From Streptomyces diastatochromogenes (GTDB taxonomy: Bacteria; Actinomycetota; Actinomycetes; Streptomycetales; Streptomycetaceae), in assembly GCA_001418405.1 (NCBI GenBank), contig LIQL01000470.1, positions 830 to 41,617 on the forward strand: 40,788 bases of DNA, read 5' to 3'. Of this stretch, positions 37,534-40,788 are shown in pieces. Position 1 is the stretch's first letter. Each line of letters opens with the position of its first letter. The notes under the pieces were generated by a model. The model was not told where the DNA came from. It did no database searches and saw only the letters and a program-made list of their open reading frames with translations. The position numbers were made by a program, and so were the translations under genes.

Positions 37534-38256
37534 ATGGCACGCACCTTCCTGATCACCGGCGGCGGCACCGGCATCGGCCGCGCCCTCGCCGCGCACTTCG
37601 CGGGCCACGGCGACCACGTCGTCATCACCGGCCGGCGCCCCGGCCCGCTCCGGGCGGTCGCGGACGCCGTCGCCGGGGTGACCGCCCTGGTCTGCGACCA
37701 CACCGACCCCGCGGCGCTGCTCCGGCTCGCCGCGGAACTGCCCGAACGCCTCGACGTCCTCGTCAACAACGCCGGCGGACAGACCGACTTCGACGCCGAC
37801 GGCGGCACCGACCTGGCCTCCTACGCCCGGGACTTCCGCGCCAACCTCGACGCGAACCTGCTCGGCGCCGCCCTGACCACCCGGGCCCTGGAGGACCGGC
37901 TGGCGGACGGCGGGGCGGTCATCCACATCGGGTCCATCGCCGCCGACCAGGGTTCCGGCTCCTACGGGGCGGCCAAGGCCGGACTCGCCTCCTGGAACGT
38001 CGAACTCGCCCGACTGCTCGGCCCGCGCGGGATCACCGCCAACGTGGTCGCGCCCGGCTACATCGCCGACACCGAGTTCTTCCGGGACCGGCTCGCCGAC
38101 GCGCGCCGGGAGCGGCTGGTCGCGGACACCGCCACCGGCCGCCCCGGCTCCGTGGACGACATCACCGGCGCGGTGGCGTTCCTGGCGTCGCCGGCGGCCC
38201 GGCACGTCACCGGGCAGGTGCTGAACGTCAACGGGGGCGCCCACACCACCCGTTGA
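37534..38256 (+). CDS. SDR family oxidoreductase
   Basis: 240-residue classical short-chain dehydrogenase/reductase. Cofactor motif TGGGTGIGRA at about 8-17, VLVNNAGG, catalytic Ser in HIGSIAA, YGAAK (Tyr-x3-Lys), and PGYIADTEFF after the active site. Arg residues after strand 2 (TGRRPG) suggest NADP(H). The C-terminal VTGQVLNVNGG is typical. ATG 37534 has GGAG 9 nt upstream. Substrate unknown; probably controlled by the divergent MarR protein. Confidence 0.94.
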   Translation: MARTFLITGGGTGIGRALAAHFAGHGDHVVITGRRPGPLRAVADAVAGVTALVCDHTDPAALLRLAAELPERLDVLVNNAGGQTDFDADGGTDLASYARDFRANLDANLLGAALTTRALEDRLADGGAVIHIGSIAADQGSGSYGAAKAGLASWNVELARLLGPRGITANVVAPGYIADTEFFRDRLADARRERLVADTATGRPGSVDDITGAVAFLASPAARHVTGQVLNVNGGAHTTR

Positions 38257-38272
38257 CGCCGCGCCCCGTCCC

Positions 38273-38749
38273 TCAGCCGGCGTCGCCCGCCACCAGACGG
38301 GCCGGGAAGCCGCCGGTCGCGATGGGGCCCCAGCGCCGGGGCGTGACGCGGATCAGGGACTTGCCCTGCTTGCGCATCGCCGCGCGGTACTCGTCCCAGT
38401 CGGGGTGCTCGCCGGCGATGTTGCGGTAGTACTCGACCAACGGCTCCAGGGAATCCGGGGAGTCGATCACCTCGGCCTCGCCGTCGACCTGCACCCACGG
38501 GCCGGTCCACTCGTCGGACAGCACGAGCACGCTGACCGACGCGACCCGGCGGACGTTGCGGACCTTGGCCCGCTCCGGGTACGTCGACATCACCAGCCGA
38601 CCGGAGTCGTCCACCCCGCAGGTCAGCGGCGAACCCTGCGGGGTGCCGTCGGCGCGGCGGGTGAGCAGGATCGCGCGGTGCCGCGGGCGGACGAACTCCA
38701 GCAGCTCGGACAGGTCGACACGGGTGGTGGTGGCGATGGAAGGGCTCAT
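38273..38749 (-). CDS. PPOX-class F420-dependent oxidoreductase
   Basis: 158 residues, split beta-barrel. Motifs: RHRAILLTRRADGTPQGSPLTCGVDDSGRL-type N-terminal sheet, VMSTYPERAKVRNVRRVASVSV (phosphate contact Arg/Lys), and GPWVQVDGEAEVIDSP. The end, LIRVTPRRWGPIATGGFPARL, is typical of actinobacterial F420 enzymes. Uses the deazaflavin F420 to reduce an unknown substrate. ATG 38749 with TAGGCT 7 nt upstream, so leaderless. Confidence 0.9.
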   Translation of the reverse strand: MSPSIATTTRVDLSELLEFVRPRHRAILLTRRADGTPQGSPLTCGVDDSGRLVMSTYPERAKVRNVRRVASVSVLVLSDEWTGPWVQVDGEAEVIDSPDSLEPLVEYYRNIAGEHPDWDEYRAAMRKQGKSLIRVTPRRWGPIATGGFPARLVAGDAG

Positions 38750-38756
38750 GCACGCG

Positions 38757-38762
38757 AGCCTA
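38757..38762 (-). promoter_or_regulatory. -10 box TAGGCT, leaderless promoter of the F420-oxidoreductase gene
   Basis: TAGGCT on the minus strand, 7 nt before ATG 38749, with no ribosome binding site. Confidence 0.6.
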
Positions 38763-38833
38763 GGGCGTCCGGTGCGCTCCGGGGCGAACCCACACGGCTC
38801 CCGCCGCCCGTTCGCCGCGGCCCGGCGGTCGGT

Positions 38834-39331
38834 TCAGCCCTTCAGCAGTTGCTTGCCGGTGGCCGCGTCCACCACCTTGCGGCCCGCCAACGGGCCGTCC
38901 AACCGCACCTTCGTCTTGTCGGTGGCCAACTGCTCGGTGCACATCCCCTCGGGATTCTTCTTCTTGCCCCATCCGGACACCACGACCAGTTCCTTGGACT
39001 CCAGGACGCGGGCGCCGTAGCCGGCGTCGCAGGCGCTGTGGCCGACGGTCACCGTGAGTTCCTCGGCGTCCGGGCGCGTGGGGTGGTCCGCGCCGGCCAG
39101 CGGCAGCAGCGCCTCCTGCCGGCCGGACACCGGGGCGACCTTCGGCCAGTCCCGCACTATCTGCGCGGCCCGCGTCTCGAAGGCGTCCTTGGCGCGCGGC
39201 GGCGGTGCGGCGCCCACGGTCTGCGTGCCCTTGCCGCACCCGGTGAGCGCGACGGCGCCGGCCGAGGCGAGGGCGACGACCAGGGCGGTCACACGGGTGC
39301 GCGGACGGGTGGGGTGGACGGGGTGCTGCAT
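38834..39331 (-). CDS. Secreted lipoprotein of unknown function
   Basis: 165 residues. Signal peptide with a basic start (RPRTR), hydrophobic VTALVVALASAGAVAL, and lipobox LTGC with Cys32 as the lipidation site, so Lgt (25393-26427) would process it. The mature part has two Cys (HSACDAGYG, GMCTEQL) that could form a disulfide, and reads like a small globular domain. ATG has GAGGAGG 6 nt upstream. No family recognised. Confidence 0.85.
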   Translation of the reverse strand: MQHPVHPTRPRTRVTALVVALASAGAVALTGCGKGTQTVGAAPPPRAKDAFETRAAQIVRDWPKVAPVSGRQEALLPLAGADHPTRPDAEELTVTVGHSACDAGYGARVLESKELVVVSGWGKKKNPEGMCTEQLATDKTKVRLDGPLAGRKVVDAATGKQLLKG

Positions 39332-39485
39332 GACGTGCCTCCTCGGGTCGGTCGCGGATGGGACGTGTCAGGGGCACGACGGGTTCCGTCCGGCGGACGG
39401 AACGGTCCGGACCACCGCCGTCCGGTGCGCCGTTCGCTCCATCTGCCCACGGCAGAAAGCGCCGCTGCCCGATCCCACCGACGAT

Positions 39486-39491
39486 TAGCGT
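39486..39491 (+). promoter_or_regulatory. -10 box TAGCGT, leaderless promoter of the MBL gene
   Basis: TAGCGT, 7 nt, then ATG 39499. Same hexamer as the lgt -10 box. Confidence 0.6.
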
Positions 39492-39498
39492 CCCGACC

Positions 39499-40230
39499 AT
39501 GGACCTCCGACAGCTCGCCCCGCACGTCTGGCAACTGCCCTTCCCCGTGGGCCACGTCCATCTCGTCGCACTGTCCGACGACGCCTACGCCGCGGTCGAC
39601 ACCGGACTGCCCGGCTCGGCCCCCGCGATCCTCGACGCGATCACCCGGCTCGGCGGCCGCCCCGGAGCGCTGCGCCAGATCGTGCTCACCCACTGCCACG
39701 TGGACCACATGGGCTCCGCCGCCGACCTGGTGGCCGCCACCGGGGCCCGGGTCCTGGCCGGTGCGCCGGAGGTCCCGTACGTCGAGGGCACCCGGCCCGA
39801 GCCGCCGCCGGACCTCACCCCCGTCGAACGGGCCCTGCACGAGCGGGTGCTGGCCGGCATCGCCGCCGACGGGGTCCCGCCGCTGCGCCACACCCGGGTC
39901 GACGTCGCGCTCCACGACGGCGACGTCCTCGACGGCTGGCCGGAGCCCGCCCGGGTGCTGCACGTTCCCGGCCACACCCCCGGCAGCATCGCCCTGCACC
40001 TTCCGGAGAGTCGGGTGCTCTTCCCCGGCGACACCATCGCCACCGACCCCGACGGCACCCGGGTCCTGCTCGGGCCCCTCAACGTCGACCGCGCCCGAGC
40101 CATCGCCTCCTTCCGCCGGCTGGCCGCCCTCGATGAGGTCGACACCGTCTGCGTGCCGCACGGCGTGCCGGTCCGCTCCGACGGTCACGCGGCCCTGGCG
40201 GCGGCGACCCCGGAGGCGGACTGGCGATGA
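39499..40230 (+). CDS. MBL-fold metallo-hydrolase
   Basis: 243-residue metallo-beta-lactamase-fold hydrolase. Metal ligands: THCHVDHMG (HxHxDH), the His of VPGHTPGSIALH, and the Asp of LFPGDTIATDPDG, then VCVPHGVPV near the end. The fold and VDTGLPGS near the N-terminus resemble glyoxalase II-like and related hydrolases; substrate unknown. The start is set by a -10 box 7 nt upstream. Followed by a weak hairpin (about 40227-40276) before the LacI-type gene. Confidence 0.92.
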   Translation: MDLRQLAPHVWQLPFPVGHVHLVALSDDAYAAVDTGLPGSAPAILDAITRLGGRPGALRQIVLTHCHVDHMGSAADLVAATGARVLAGAPEVPYVEGTRPEPPPDLTPVERALHERVLAGIAADGVPPLRHTRVDVALHDGDVLDGWPEPARVLHVPGHTPGSIALHLPESRVLFPGDTIATDPDGTRVLLGPLNVDRARAIASFRRLAALDEVDTVCVPHGVPVRSDGHAALAAATPEADWR

Positions 40231-40276
40231 GACACCCCAAGTCCTGTGCGTACGGGCACATAGGTGATGTCTCGTC
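40227..40276. terminator. Possible hairpin between the MBL and LacI-type genes
   Basis: Imperfect outer stem (GATGAGACACC with GATGTCTCGTC, 9 of 11 pairs) with an inner TGTGC (40245-40249) / GCACA (40256-40260) stem. It could terminate both convergent genes. Confidence 0.4.
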
Positions 40277-40788
40277 AGCCGGATTCGCGGGGCACGAGGC
40301 GGAAGGTCCCGAGCCGGTGGGTGGTCGGCGGCGTCGACGGGGCCCGGACGAGGGCGTCGACCAGGAGGGCGAGCCGGTCCGGGGCGACGGCCTCGGTGCG
40401 GACGCTGGTCAGCCGGGGGCGCAGCAGCCGGGCCAGCAGCAGGTCGTCCGCGCCGACCACCGCGATCCGCCCCGGGCCGGTCCCGATCGTGTGACCGGCG
40501 TCCTGGAGGGCGCGCATCAGGAGCATCGCGTACGCGTCGTTGTAGGCGAAGACCGCGTCCAGGCCGAGCGCCGGCCACCGGGCGACGAGCCGGGCGGCGG
40601 ACTCCTCGGTGAGCGCCAGGTCCAGGGGGTGCACCGCGGCGTCGGGGTGGCCGGCGGCCACCGCCCGCACGCCGGCCAGCCGCGGATCGGCCAGGGCGGC
40701 CAGGCCCGGTTCGGCCGGCAGCACCACGCCGATCCGGCGGCGACCCGCGGCGAGCAGGTGCGCCCCGGCCCGGCGGCCGACCTCGGAC
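40275..40788 (-). CDS. LacI family transcriptional regulator, C-terminal part (cut by window edge)
   Basis: About 170 residues of the effector-binding domain; the DNA-binding N-terminus is outside the window. Seen: HLLAAGRRRIGVVLPAE (family HL...GHRRIG), LDAVFAYNDAYAMLLMRALQD, GRIAVVGADDLLLARLLRPRLTSV and the C-terminal RLGTFRLVPRESG. These match the periplasmic-binding-protein fold of LacI/GalR proteins, which usually bind sugars. A start at 40727 would be wrong, because the frame stays open and family-like to the edge. Confidence 0.88.
   Translation of the reverse strand, partial: SEVGRRAGAHLLAAGRRRIGVVLPAEPGLAALADPRLAGVRAVAAGHPDAAVHPLDLALTEESAARLVARWPALGLDAVFAYNDAYAMLLMRALQDAGHTIGTGPGRIAVVGADDLLLARLLRPRLTSVRTEAVAPDRLALLVDALVRAPSTPPTTHRLGTFRLVPRESG

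Overview
The window is about 40.8 kb of very GC-rich chromosome (strong G/C third-position bias, many GTG starts). It carries the his-trp-gltBD stretch of a Streptomycetaceae genome (Streptomyces, Kitasatospora or a close relative). Support for this assignment: a bifunctional hisA/priA with no trpF beside it, a trpC-trpM-trpB-trpA order with the small trpM gene, HGxxPAAW and TIGR02234 membrane proteins beside trpE, a 24-residue bL37-type ribosomal protein, F420-dependent and mycothiol-type enzyme families, and many genes whose -10 box lies 6-8 nt before the start codon (leaderless mRNAs). I see no rRNA, tRNA, insertion sequence, phage, CRISPR or defence genes. This is core chromosome.

Layout. 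1-2505: an ABC-2 exporter (ATPase cut by the window edge, then permease) and a DUF2567 membrane protein. 2526-5680, minus strand: bL37, a YbaK-type deacylase, a stand-alone Lon N-domain protein and a 533-residue beta-helix-like membrane protein. 6043-11908: a tightly coupled histidine operon, hisD-hisC-hisB-small membrane protein-hisH-hisA(priA)-RidA-hisF. 12000-16465: sdhCAB (minus strand) with a divergent LysR regulator. 16506-17374: two minus-strand genes. 17407-24396: hisI, trpE, three small membrane proteins, trpC, trpM, trpB and trpA. 24475-26427: a DsbA-like thioredoxin and lgt. 26548-28922: an ADP-ribosylglycohydrolase and a VIT1/CCC1 metal transporter, divergent. 29222-35285: gltB and gltD. 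35446-40788: a small accessory block with a flavin-reductase-like protein, ArsR-type and MarR-type regulators, an SDR oxidoreductase, an F420-dependent PPOX protein, a lipoprotein, an MBL hydrolase and the C-terminal part of a LacI-type regulator.

How the parts fit. Histidine and tryptophan synthesis are joined by PriA, which in this family isomerises both ProFAR (His) and PRA (Trp). Glutamine amidotransfer (HisH; TrpG encoded elsewhere) links to glutamate supply by GltBD. hisG, hisE, trpD, trpG and trpF are not in the window.

No wholly new multi-gene system is evident. The most interesting signals are regulatory: a long hairpin in the gltB leader whose 3' arm overlaps the ribosome binding site; mutually exclusive hairpins in the trpC leader; perfect palindromes before hisD, lysR, the VIT1 transporter and between the MarR and SDR genes; and two very large adjacent hairpins between the convergent lgt and ADP-ribosylglycohydrolase genes.
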